64,000 nt of DNA from Hyparrhenia diplandra (lineage: Eukaryota; Streptophyta; Magnoliopsida; Poales; Poaceae), in NCBI GenBank assembly GCA_015847255.1, contig JADLZK010008551.1:124001-188000 (forward strand), in the 5' to 3' direction. The stretch's first letter is position 1. Every line of letters starts with the position of its first letter. This document shows, piece by piece, positions 22,623 to 34,000 of this stretch. Position numbers and translations under genes: made by a program. The notes under the pieces were generated by a model. That model saw only the letters and a list, made by a program, of their open reading frames with translations. It had not been told where the DNA came from and did not search any database.

Positions 22623-24859
22623 CTATTGCTCGGTAAATTCTTCTAACTTTGTAGTGGAATAAATGCCATAATATCTTTTCCCAAAAGACACATCTTTTAT
22701 TCTTTCGAAACGATGGGATCTACACAACAACTTCCAGTACCTGCAAAATAGCAGCAGTATATGGTAAGCAAAGTTTCAGGATATTTAAAGCTCACTGCAA
22801 TATGAAACACCAAGAGCAAAGAAAAACTCCATGCTGCAAATAAAAAGATGAAACCTCAAGGGGCAAAGAAAAAGCATTGATCGGGGCACAAAGGAAGCAA
22901 AGATAAGAAATAGGAAGTTTTATGCAATAGTCATAGAAAACATTTGGATTGGTGGTGCCAACTGCCAAGTTATCGAGAGTGTAGACAAAGAAAGAAACAA
23001 AGGAAGGCCTGAGTACACCGATTATTCTTACTGATTGGGAACTATGGAAATACATGAATTTTAAAGATCTGTAGCTAGTATAAGTTTGGAGGGGTGAGAT
23101 CGAGTGGAGTAGGAAGGGACCCTGTAGCAAAAGCTGCAGTCATAGAAATATGGTAGTGGCTATTTGATACAGGATAGTTTTATGGAGCTGCTGCTTGGAT
23201 ACACAAACTTAGTACGACTTGGTCATGGCTATTTGATGCATGGTGGGGTGCGTCCGTTTTTTCTTAATATGTAATGTTTCATCTGATTTTACAGATCGAT
23301 GCTTTGTATTCCTTTTCTTGTAATACAAGGATATGATTTTTTTTTTGGGGTGGGGGGCGGCATTCTACATCCGGAAATGATTGCAAAACAAAAGCAATAT
23401 ATATCAAACAAAGAATAAGAAACATAGGTCATGTCTATTATATGGAGTCAATCTTTGCGGGAATATTTCCGATATTAAAACCGTGCTAATGTTTCAGAGA
23501 TTTTGTGATAGGACCCAGTTACGGTTTTAGGATGAATGAAAAAAAAAAAAAACGAGTATTACCGAAGGAGTACATGCTTCAAGCCAGCACCTTTGGCGGG
23601 CTCTACAATGGCCTCTCTTGCATCACCAATCTTTTTCCATTTCCTAACAAATCCCAACAGTAACCACAATCAGTAAATTTTCAATATTGCGTAAAAATGT
23701 TTCTCTAGGTAGTGTATTTGAACAGTTATACTAGCCAATTTAATTAAAGAGAATATAGCATTAAAAACTAACTATAGATAGCACATCATTATACGTTTTC
23801 CATGCCTCAGAAATGATGGCAAGAACACAGCACACAACCAGCAATGCAAGCATTAGTGTGCTACAGCTAACAACAAAAGCCACACTCTGTGTATATGAGT
23901 TTACCTTCTTTTTCCAACACAATTGCAAACTCACAACTAACTGAATATACTTGTGTAATTCAAAATTTAAGGGGAAATGGGGAAAGAATGTGAAAAAGGG
24001 GACCTACATCATTCTAGCAGAAGGTCCCCATCAAGTTGTGCAGCATCCAGCATCAACCATCTTTCCCACTCCCTATAAAATCCCAATTTTAATCTCCTTT
24101 AATCAGCACCACTAAACTTAGTTAAGAGTAGAAAATAAAGTGTACATCACAAATAGCACCTAGTGTGACCCTGCATTTCTTGAAATTGTACTTTTTTGAC
24201 AGTAGTAGGTAAGAGTTTGCATGAGACGCTGGTTACATGATCCTAATACCTATTAATAATAAAATGACATGCAATGAGCAATACTAGGTTTGCTAAAAAC
24301 TACATCTGAATCCAAACCACACTTGATTGAAGCCAACAAGTCAATGGCCAAATCCATCTACAACATACATCCATTCATGAACTTCACAGGCGACACACAT
24401 TCGCATCAACGATGCACAAATCAGCAGCATTATGCATAAGAAGAAGATTGGATGGCATCAGATGCAGCAAACCACGACTTTAAGCGGGGAAGCAAGGTAC
24501 CTGGGAGAGCTCGCGCAAGAAGCGCTACGGGCACCGGGTGCCCCGTGAGACGCGCCATCACCGCGCCACCGCCACCGGGACCCCATCATCATCGCCGCCA
24601 GAGGCCTGCGAAAACAACACCCGATCCCATCTACCGTGTCAGGTCACCACCGTCCCGCAGGGCTCCACGGGAAGTAGGTTCGTCGGATTGGATAGCTTAC
24701 CGCGCGGACGGGAGCGGGAGGAGGAGGTGGCGAAGGCGGGACGGACGGGGCGCGCTGGGTCGCGAACGGTCGCGGGCGTGGAGGCATGTGGCCGCTGGCG
24801 CCGCTGCCTAGCGGCGGACGGTGGCAGGACGGCCCGGTGGCGGGGCCGCGCCACGCCAT
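22623..24859 (-). CDS. candidate multi-exon gene of unknown family
   Basis: ATG at 24859 opens a Pro/Arg-rich first exon of 53 codons, ending at a GTAAGC donor at 24700. Further exon-like pieces have splice borders. Exon 2 is 24605-24503 (donor GTACCT). Exon 3 starts at 24072 (EWERWLMLDAAQLDGDLLLE). Exon 4 is 23643-23563 (KWKKIGDAREAIVEPAKGAG). Exon 5 is 22740-22623 (CRSHRFERIKDVSFGKRYYG, stop TAG). Exons 2-3 and 4-5 join in phase, but 1-2 and 3-4 do not, and exon 3 meets a TGA before a usable donor. Text upstream of the ATG contains the AAACCCTA motif common in plant leaders. I do not recognise the protein. It may be a real gene with indels, a non-coding transcript or a pseudogene. Confidence 0.4.
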
Positions 24860-25087
24860 GGTTAACTAGGGTTTGGCCGGGCGGGAATGGGAGGAGGAGG
24901 ATATGGTGGCGGCGGCGGCAAAAGGCAGGGCATAGGGTTTAGCAGCCCTAGCTTGCTGAAGAGGAAGAGGGGAGAGCAGTCGTGGGCGGATTCTGCGCCA
25001 CTTGGGCCCGCCTCCAGTGGTTAGAAATGGGCTTTGCTAAATAATGGCGCCGTTTTGGCCTCCGGCAACAAACTCTCTGCACTGCTC

Positions 25088-25114
<27 letters not shown>
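25088..25114. repeat. A27 homopolymer
   Basis: A 27-base A-run lies between two copies of actctctg (caacaaactctctgc before, aactctctggc after), suggesting a minimal retro-insertion tail. Confidence 0.7.
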
Positions 25115-25119
<5 letters not shown>

Positions 25120-25442
25120 TGGCAGCTCAAAGATATCGGGTTCATGCATGCATGCACTTCACTACTTCAGGAAAACAAGATACATGGGAAACGCAAAACT
25201 GGAGTGCAAATTGAACTTACAACGATTGTTGTTTTCAAACGACAATGAACGCTTTTGTGATCAATAGTCCAACCCTTTAATTTAAAACGCTTTAGAACTG
25301 ACAGTTTGGAAAATAAACTAAACAAAACAAAAAAAACTTACACATAAACGACAACAATGAAAGCATAATCCATACTACTACCGGCTAGCCGTACGTCGTT
25401 AGCTTATTATTCTCGATCTGGAGAGTGAGATCGACGTACTGG

Positions 25443-26170
25443 CTAGCCGCAGCATGCCTTGCCGTCCTTGATCAATGCAGCCAGCACGTTGGATGCGACG
25501 ACCTCTGCGTGGCCGCCGCTGCTCCCGTTGCCGCCCAACGAGAAGACGTGAGGAGGCGGTGGCGCTCGCCTTCTCGGAAGAACCAGTTGGGGGCTGGAAC
25601 CACCCCCTTGGCAAAGCCGGTGATGAAAAAGTAGCGCTGGTCGGCTACTACCACAACCCTGATCTTGTCACCGCCGCCAGTCTCCATGCCGACGAGCATG
25701 TATCCCTGCTGCTCGTCGTCGTCGTCTTCGGCCGCTGTTGCTGGATCGCTGTCACTGGCCGTGGCCGTGGTGTTCACCAGCACACGCAGCGTGGTCCAGA
25801 GGCCCTCTGCTGTGCGGGACCTGTCGTCGTCGGGCTGGGGGAGGTTGAGGCGGCGGCGCTTGTTACCGCCCTGTAGCTTGCGCTCTCGGATGCCGGCGTA
25901 GAACCAGTGGCCGGACCGGTTGGCGAAGGCAGAGACGCCGCGGATTGGCTCGGATGAACTCTGGTCGGCTAGTAGCCTGATGTCTTCGCCGTCCAGCTTG
26001 TTGTGGAAGGTCACCAGCGCATAGGGCTCGTCGGCGGCCAGCGGATTGCATTGCTTCGTCGTCTCCTCCACTGCAGCTGCAGCATCGTCGCTGCTGCTGC
26101 TGCTGGTAGCTGCGAGTACAATCGTGAGCAAGAGGAGAGCGGCAAGAGAAGAACCACGTTCCATGGCCAT
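25443..26170 (-). CDS. secreted two-repeat protein family, copy 4
   Basis: From ATG at 26170 the reading frame runs 232 codons. Residues 1-26 are a signal peptide. Repeat A is at 50-91 (FHNKLDGEDIRLLADQ, AFANRSGHWFY). A basic stretch (RERKLQGGNKRRR) and an Asp/Glu-rich linker follow. Repeat B is at 157-190 (METGGGDKIRVVVVADQRYF, ITGFAKGV), then VPAPNWFFREGERHRLL. Here the five-G run is intact, so the frame passes the point where copies 2 and 3 fail. A five-base insertion soon after (about 25540) moves the last third out of the family frame. As read it ends at 25472; the conserved tail HAEVVASNVLAAL ends at 25443. Identity to copy 3 is very high. The function is unknown and secretion is predicted. 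Confidence 0.7.
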
Positions 26171-26246
26171 GGATCAGATAGCTAGCGTAGCGTTTGTTTG
26201 AGCAAAAGCAATATATATGTAATATAATAGATCGAGTGGCGAACTG

Positions 26247-26282
26247 AACTTGGTAAACGGACACGCGCGTCGCATTGGATAA
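26247..26282 (-). promoter_or_regulatory. conserved upstream block, copy 4
   Basis: acttggtaaacggacac ... gtcgcattgga is the same block as in copies 1-3, slightly shortened, with the CCAAT box on the gene strand. Confidence 0.55.
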
Positions 26283-26540
26283 CTGTATAGTATAGTGAGT
26301 TGTAGCATGCAAGAGCGATGCTGTACTTGCCCATCAGCTCATGCACTGGGTCTGGGCATGCATGAGTTTTGAAATCGTTCTTGCATGATGTGAAACAGCA
26401 AGAGCGATGCCTGTTCGTTTGAAGATCACGCTACGAAGACAGAAAAAGAGAAACACCTGCAAACACCCTTGCCAAACACCCTCGCAACTGTTTTGGGCAA
26501 TTATTGTCAACTTACCTCCATTATTTGAATCATTATTCCC

Positions 26541-27524
26541 CTGGGCGCCGGCCTCTACGTCGGCCCCGGCAGCATGAGCCTGAGGCTCTCCGGCGGCGCC
26601 GCCCAGATGCATGGCTTTGCAAACCAAGCCGGCCAGTCCTCTTCATCAGCAGCAGCTGCTGCGCAGTTTGACCACATCATGCCATCGTCTTCAGGCTCCA
26701 GCTCCATGTTCCGTTCTCAGGCGTCGGCCTCCTCGTCACCTTACTTCCTCGGCGGCGGCGCTCCACCTGCCGCCCAGGATTTCTCCGAGGACGGTTCCCA
26801 AGGCAGCCAGGGCCCTCTGCTCCACGGCAAGGCGCCGTTCCATGGCCTGATGCAACTCCCGGAGCAGCACCACCAGCCGGGGTCGGGCAGCACCAACGCC
26901 GCCGTCGCCAACGGTAATAACCTCCTGAACCTCGGGTTCTTCTCAGCTGGCAACAATGGTGGCACGTCCGGCAACCAGGATGCGCGCCTCGTCATCCAAG
27001 ACCAGTTCAACAGCATTACCGGCGGCGGCGGCGGTGGAAGCGCAGAGCATGGCAACTTGATGGCATCCCTCAGAAGCCACCTCAGCGGCGGCTTCTCTTC
27101 CCTGTACAACAACAGCTCATCTCCATCAGCCGCAGCCGGGCTGGCCCAGAACTCGGCGACGGCTCTCCTGATGAGGGCGGCACAGATGGGCTCGACGTCT
27201 AGCACTGCTGCCCACAACGGCGCGCTGCTCCGTGCAACGGGCTTTGGCGCCGGCAGCGGCCAGGGGACTACTGGTACTGGCAGCAGGGCCGCCGCAGGAG
27301 AAGGGACGACGTCGTCTCACGAGGCGCACTTCCATGAGCTCATCATGAACTCTCTGGCTGGCGGCACCGGCAGCGGCACCGGCGGCTTCTCCGGCACTAC
27401 TGCAGGGTTCGGGGGCGTGGACGACGGCAAGCTGAGTACAAGAGACTTCCTCGGCGTCGGCAGGGGCGCCATGGCGCCGCCCGGGCTCCACATCGGCGCC
27501 CTGGACCCGGCCCAGATGAAGTGA
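26541..27524 (+). pseudogene. INDETERMINATE-domain (IDD) transcription factor, last exon only
   Basis: The frame is open from 26529, has a first ATG at 26574 and runs to TGA at 27522-27524 (316 codons from the ATG). It matches the C-terminal half of plant IDD C2H2 zinc-finger proteins. Diagnostic motifs are SATALLMRAAQMGS (residues 194-207) and STRDFLGVG (288-296), in a Ser/Gly/Ala/Asn-rich background, with the lead-in GAGLYVGPGSMSLRLS upstream. The four ID-domain zinc fingers and the nuclear localisation signal are missing. The plus-strand sequence before the exon is the promoter side of gene copy 4, so the exon was cut from its parent by the segmental duplication. There are no internal stops or frame shifts, so the truncation is recent or the exon is still used. 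Confidence 0.8.
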
Positions 27525-28152
27525 TGGATCAGGGAAGCAATGAAGAGCAACGACAAGAGACAACAACAAGAAGGAAGTCAATTTCCGTGTCAGGGAGGAT
27601 CGAGTAAAAAAATTTAATCTAGTTTTATTTTCGTTAATTTCCGTGTTCATATGCATGCTTATGCTGGTTGCATGCATGCAACTTGTTGGTTTTCGTTATT
27701 AATTGCCGTACACTTTTTGGTTTCAAAGTGTTTACTGTTTAAATTAACTTAGCTGGAGAGTGTGGTCTCTCCCGTGATATGAAGCTCGATCATCATGTGG
27801 CCTGAGGCCGGGGCCAGAGACCAGAATCTAAGCAGGATGCTTTGGACGTTTACTCTCTCCATTTATACTCTCTCCATTCTAGGAACAGCGCGGCCGGCCA
27901 GTAGTAGCGCAGGCATGCATGCATCGCTAGGAGAGAGAGAGGGCGCAGGCATGCCGCATGCAGGCTTGGCTGCTCCGATGCCTTGTGCATGCAAGTTAAC
28001 GGTAGTGGCAAACGACGTCGGGCTGAGGACTGGATCGAACCGAAATTGCAAGTTCAGGGACTAAATTGGCCCTTTTGATAGTTGAGGGGACGGATTTGAG
28101 CTTTGCATGGAAGTTCAGGGATGATATTAGCCATTTTGCCATCGTTTTTAAT
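27525..28152. other. 3' flank of the IDD exon
   Basis: The first 250 bp look like a plant 3' untranslated region (T-rich, no open frame). No element borders or genes were seen in the remainder. Confidence 0.5.
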
Positions 28153-28330
28153 AAAATACAATAATTAGAATTACACAGTACAACGCAGACACTCACAACA
28201 CGCATGCACACTCACCCCTATGAATACACGTACGTAAACCCTACCCCTATAAGCACCTCCGAATGATTGAGCACCCGGTAGATCTGGAGATTCCCGAAGT
28301 CACCATTGGCGCCTCGTCGCCGACGGAAAC
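28153..28330 (-). mobile_element. LINE 3'-end fragment
   Basis: On the minus strand it ends gggtgagtgtgcatgcgtgt ... gcgttgtactgtgtaattct. The same text, on the plus strand and with a poly(A) tail, recurs at 28971-29060. Both are 5'-truncated copies of one LINE family with no coding part. Confidence 0.6.
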
Positions 28331-28817
28331 GCGTCGCTTACCACTGAATGCTGGTTTTGCTATTTGTCTCTGCATATCTCCGTAGCACATCAACCCGATT
28401 TTTTTAAAAAACTACAAAGGTGAACAAAGCAATAAAAAAGCGCAATTTCAGTTACACCGCATGTTCAGTCATTCAGAGACTAACTATATTTGGTGGAGAG
28501 CTTTGCTTATTACAGATCTAGATACAGCTTCGCTTTACTTGCACGATTCACCAGTTTTCAGCATGGTTCTCCACTAGAATTCCTCTCTGAATGTAACAAC
28601 AGCAGGTGTTGATGGCGAATGGCATCCATTTGACTTGCTGAAGCCAAATGTCTTTATTTTTATTTATTCTTTTTTATTAAAAAAAGAGAAACCAATTTTG
28701 TGTTTGATTGGCAGTGCCTCTTTCCTTTAGGGAATGAAATGTGTGATGCTGAAGTCAACTTTACCTGTGTTACAGTTCAGTTTCAGTAAACTAGCATCTG
28801 CATCTGAACTCAACTGA

Positions 28818-28862
28818 AGCCTGATCTCTTCGCCATCCTTGTTGTGGAATGCAACCAGCATG
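28818..28862 (-). pseudogene. relic of a fifth secreted two-repeat gene
   Basis: Forty-five bases (agcctgatctcttcgcc ... accagcatg) match the part of repeat A encoding the FHNKDGEEIRL region, closest to copies 1 and 2. Nothing else of the gene remains. It is followed at once by the gggctgggcc locus repeat that also lies downstream of copy 1. Confidence 0.7.
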
Positions 28863-28874
28863 CATGCAGCTCCT

Positions 28875-28970
28875 TTGGGCTGGGCCACTTTCTCCAAAAG
28901 GATGGGCTGGTGATTGGAACATGGGCTGGCCTAAATTTGTGCTGAAGCCTACTGCGTACTTTCCAAAAGT
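28875..28970. repeat. locus repeat, copy 3 (others at 9777-9862 and 10892-11025)
   Basis: The segment gggctgggccactttctcc ... gaacatgggctggcctaaat is about 85-90 percent like the two copies near 10 kb. It shows that both ends of the gene array arose from one ancestral unit. Confidence 0.75.
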
Positions 28971-29060
28971 TGCGTACGTGTGTTCATAGGGGTGGGTGTG
29001 CGCGTGCGTGTTGTGGCGTCTGCGTTATACTTGTATCAAAAAAAAAAAAAAAAAAAAAAA
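28971..29060 (+). mobile_element. LINE 3'-end fragment with poly(A)
   Basis: Text gtgtgttcataggggtgggt leads to an A22 tail at 29038-29060. It is the same LINE family end as 28153-28330 in the opposite direction. Confidence 0.65.
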
Positions 29061-29756
29061 GTGACAACAACGGCAACTGTCAAATGAATATTCCTCTCTC
29101 TCAAAAAAAAATGTCAATGAATATTTTCCTCAAAAGGGGAAAAAAATTAAACTGGCAAATGATTGAATATGCAAAGCCTGCAAGGGTTCTGAAAGAAAGA
29201 AGATTCGCTAATCGTAGAAGATAGCTGTGACCAGAGTGAAGAGAAGATAGCCGGGCCAACCAGCTGGACCAGCTGCAAGGCATCTTGGCCCCTCCATTTG
29301 GGAGCTTGGCAGATCAGTGTTGACAGTGACACACAATCACTCGCTTGGGTTAGAGAAGAACCGTTCCAAGGTACTAGGTGCTTCTTCTCCCGGAAAACAA
29401 GTGATCCTAGCTAGCTGCCTTGCTTGGCTCGACCGGGTTACCTGCCGGTTTGGATGGGTTTTATGAGTCCACAATTTCTGCAGAGTTTTCAGCATGACTA
29501 AGCAGCAGCAGATAAAGAAGCCATTGGTTTGCGGTATTCCTCTGTCGAGACCGGAGATGATGGAGATTTGTGTCGCAGCTATAGAGTTTAAAATTCTTGT
29601 CCCTTTTAACTTAGCTGTACTCATGTACTAATCACTCTGTTTTTATAATACCCTAATATGTCCATAATATAAATGAATGGATAATAAATAAATAATCCAT
29701 GCCTGTTTTGTTTGAGAAATCGAAGAAGAAGAAGAAACCTCCCTCCCCGTTGTTTC
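29061..29756. other. spacer left of LTR element copy B
   Basis: This stretch holds no recognisable gene or repeat apart from A-rich tracts (29105, 29140) and a gaagaagaagaa run just before the element. Confidence 0.4.
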
Positions 29757-30026
29757 TGTTGTAAAACACGCGGACTCTATTCTAGAAGGAAAGGAGAAGG
29801 ATGAATCCTAATCCTAGTCCGTTTGTATGTGGCTCTTACCAAAACTCTTAGCCTTGGCAGGGACTATATATACGTGGGAGCTCTATGTTGTAATAACGAA
29901 GATTCAGATGAATAAAGAATAGTCTCCCTACATCTTGTGTCTACTTGTTCTACTTTCATCCACTACATTGATTGTGAGAGACGGAGAGAGGGAATGTCCT
30001 AACCAATGATGACAAGTTTCATAACA
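29757..30026 (+). repeat. 5' LTR of copy B
   Basis: It starts TGTTGTAAAACACGCGG and ends TTTCATAACA, with TATA-like ctatatatacg and gaataaag signals inside. Confidence 0.9.
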
Positions 30027-30309
30027 CGTTATCAAGACGACGACAAGCTCTTTCGTCGACATCGTCATTGAAGCTGCCGCCCGATCTTCGGCAGCGGCGC
30101 TCGTGCCGGCGTCCGCCCGCGACTACGCCGGCGGCGTCGACATCCTCGGCGTTGTTAGCGGAACGGATCTGCTACCTCTACCGCTACTAATGCACTTTGC
30201 ATCGACTCATCGTCACGCCGCGGCAGGTCCCCACGGCCTAGCCGAACTGTCCTATCGGACAGCCTTCGCCTTTTCTAGAATTCAAGAACAAAGGTACGAA
30301 TAATTAAGT

Positions 30310-31017
30310 AATTAATTATTGGATTGAATTAGCACCACAAGAAGTGTATAGAAGTATTTGTGTTTTTGCTATTCAATCGATCGACCGCCGAGCATGAAGC
30401 TAAATTCTCCACAGGCCAACGTGTCAGTAGCACTTGCCAATGTAATATTTGTTCTCCCTGAGGTCTACCGGTTGCCTAGAAGGGCACCACGTGTTGCTTT
30501 GCACTCAAGCCGCTGCAACTAGTAGTGCACGTTTAACCGCCGTCTGCGACACATCCTAGACGAACACGGCCTGCACACCACCGGCCGCCCATGTACGTAC
30601 TGCGTGACTCATCTTGCGGCTTGCATGTCGCGGACAACCGTACGCAGCCCGTCACCTGCATGTAGCAGTTGCAGACACACGTAGCATGGTACTGAATCGT
30701 GTCGTGTTGTACCTCTCGGAAAGCTCGTGACATGCTCACATTGAATGTGATCCTCACTTGGAGTAATGTCAGGACTCGCATATGCTCCGCCGCACGGGGC
30801 CGATCCGACAATGGGAATTTGGCAAGGTTCACAATCCGCATCGCCTACGCCTCGAAGATAGAGGGGCCGACTAAAAACGCTGAAGCGTTATGTAGCCACA
30901 GCATGGCTAAGCTTGCTGGCTAGGTGAACGTGTCGGATTTTGTTGATAATAGCTTCTGTTTATAATATATTTTTTTATTTTGGAAACAGTAATACATTAG
31001 AAACATGGTTTAATGTT
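30310..31017 (+). other. leader segment private to copy B
   Basis: This 0.7 kb lies between shared sequence on both sides but does not align with 4276-5450 of copy A. It is moderately GC-rich with no protein motif. Confidence 0.55.
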
Positions 31018-34000
31018 TATGAGCTCTCTAAATCCTGCAGACCTTAGACTTATCACCATTGAGAGGCTCGTATTTGGTTTTCCTAGCATATGAATTTTTG
31101 GGATGAATGAATATTTGGTATAAATTCTGAAAATTTGCACATACTATAATCTGAGAAATGTTAGGATGCTCCTAAGAATATTTTGAGTAACCATCCACTA
31201 TCTTTTGCACCTTGCTACTCGTTTACATATAGTAGACTTATATGCACATGATCCAAGTTATGTTAATATGCATGCCTTAAAAGAAGAAGAAATATCCTGG
31301 AGTTACTCTAAATAGTAAATTATTTGTTATGGTCATTATTTAATCCATGTAGGATATTTTGCTACCATTGAAGTGTAGTAAACTCAGTATTTCTTAATTA
31401 CTCTCTGAAATGAGTATATGGCCGATAGAAGTAACAAATACATTGTGGGACTCATTGCATGAGTAAAATCCCAAATTATGATTATAGAATATCATATTGC
31501 CTTGAAAGTCGAATTTTGAAGCTTGTATGCTTAATTTGCTCTATAAACAATAGCTTGAAGCTTTGTAAATGTCTAGAAGACAAGATGGTAAATAAAATTT
31601 TATCAAACTATATTCTAGAAGAAATATCTCTTGTGTATAGAATATCAAAAGAGCTATGAAATACTTGAAGTATTTGAATTTACCATCGAAATTACTCAAA
31701 TGAAAATTGAGTTGGATTTTTTAAACTGACTTTATGAAACAGGATATTATTAAGTTGCAATAATTTTGAATATATGGCTTGCATACGTTACACTTCTTGA
31801 AGGCGTGTGACTACATATCATAACTATTGAATAAAAAGCATGAAGCTACCCCTTGTCAATTACGACATGCAAGAATGTATATTATTTGGAACATATAAAG
31901 TTTCTCTTGAAGAAGAACTTAAATCATGTGCTTATATATTTGTTATCTTTGAATTTCATATCCTGAAGTATTGATAGTAGTGGTGGTGATGCATTAAATT
32001 TTTAATTCCCGTTGAATTAAGTGGTTAATGGTTATTTTGTTAGCTTGAAGACTAATATGAAACATTTAATATTCTTAGTTGCAATTTTTACTTGAAGTAA
32101 TATGTGTGAACTTCTCATGGAATAAATTAGATTTATATGTTTTCACATATAAACAAATTGCCTATTGCCTATCAAAATAAATTTTGTATTATTTTTATCC
32201 ACAAAGAAGCCTTGATTAGCCACGAAGGTTATAGTTCTTTGTGCATCACTACCATGTAGGTAGATGGCAAACTGAATTTCCTAAAAGCACATGAATAGTT
32301 GGACTATCTTGGCATATTAACTGGTCTTAGAAGGATCGATTTAGCCAAGAAATTGTATAATCCTAAGTATTTAATTTTTATCTTGAGAACTAGAAGTTAT
32401 ATTCTACCCCGAGTCCTATGGTGTACTTTGAATAGTACATTGGATATACGAATTTCATGTCATAATCATTGAATACTAGAAGTATGATTTGGATTCTATG
32501 GATGCATTAGAATTGATATTCACAGATAATGCTTGAAGCAATTACTACTTGAAGTAGTTATGGCATGAAAAGGGGGAGTAATCTTGGATAAAGGCATAAG
32601 AAAATGTGGATAATATATATTTAATAGGCATAGCCATCCTAAATCAATTTTAAAGTGCATGTATCAGGACTTGAAGTTCTGCCCGCGTCCCTTAGGCCGA
32701 GTTAACTTTCTCTACTACACTAATTTCAAGTAAGCTTGTAGCTTTGTATTTTGTTGTTATCTATTATGTTAGACTGAATTCTAACGTTTCACATTACAAC
32801 TGCATATGTATCTCATTGAGCTACAACTATCTCCACTCTTGCATGAATATTAGCCTAGCAGCTATAATTGTGGCTAGTAGCTATCTTTGTGCTTCTCTTA
32901 TAATCAAATTGGCTAGCTAGCATGCTATGTCTATATGGTTCCCGTTGAACTAAGGAATGCTTTGCTTTCGATGCATTGTATGCATAAGCAATAGATTGAT
33001 CTAGGCCGAGCAGCCTAAGATCGGGGGAGTGAGTTTATGAAATTTTCTCAATGGAGACTAACCCATTTGATGGGATGAATTATTGTGGAACTAAGGTAGT
33101 GGATAACACAATTATGATGATTTAGGATTTATGAAGAAAAGGCATTAAGGGATTTTTGCATTAATGGCAATTAGAAAATTCTAGAAGAAATTCCATGTGA
33201 ACTTGTATGTTGCGTATCTATATTTTTGTAGTATATGGTCCATATTTTTAATTGTATGAATACTTGGATCAATTTATTAGGCTAAATAATAAAGAAGCTA
33301 GAGAATGAAATAGTTTTTTCTAAACTATGTTTTGTGCAAACCGGGGGAGAACATCCCCGAGTTCATAGGAATGATGAACATTCTTAAGTGCACTTTAAGT
33401 ACTAGCTCACTGCATAATGAATAATAACCCCATGTTTAAATATGTGCGTGAATATTTTCCATAAAACCTAATCATAGCATACATAAATGGGCCTCCACTT
33501 GTAGTTGGAGATAATTGAAGTATGCTATTAAAGATCTAATATTGGCATTAGGGGAGAAAGCCTATTTTGAATGCCAAATATTATTTCGAGAGAAAAAATG
33601 ATCTAAAAAATTTCCTTAAAGCTTGAAGCGGGAATACTATCATGCACTAAGTCAACTAATAGTTTGACTAATGCTCTTGTGAAAGCATGAAGCGGAGCAT
33701 ATGCCGATATATTTTTATAAATGAGAGGAGTAACTTGAAGTTATAACCCGAAGTTTTGTTTACGAATAGTAAACTAAATATTACATACTATCAAGCTAAA
33801 ATCTATGGGGACGCTTTGTGGGTTCTAGTTTAGTATATACTTGTTAAATAGAAATGAAATGGAACTCCTCCATTCTCATGAAGAGAACGCCTCATGAAGA
33901 AGGTTGAGCACCTCATGAAGAGGATCATCATGAAGATGAAATCCAACATACTAAGCGTGGCGCATCATTAGTGTTGGATATGTAGAACAATATACCATCT

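Larger units (their letters stand above)
25204..26539. repeat. segmental duplication, right copy (carries gene copy 4)
   Basis: This unit is collinear with 19921-21260. It ends at attatttgaatcattattcc and is followed immediately by the INDETERMINATE-domain exon rather than the sequence found beside copy 3. Confidence 0.85.
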
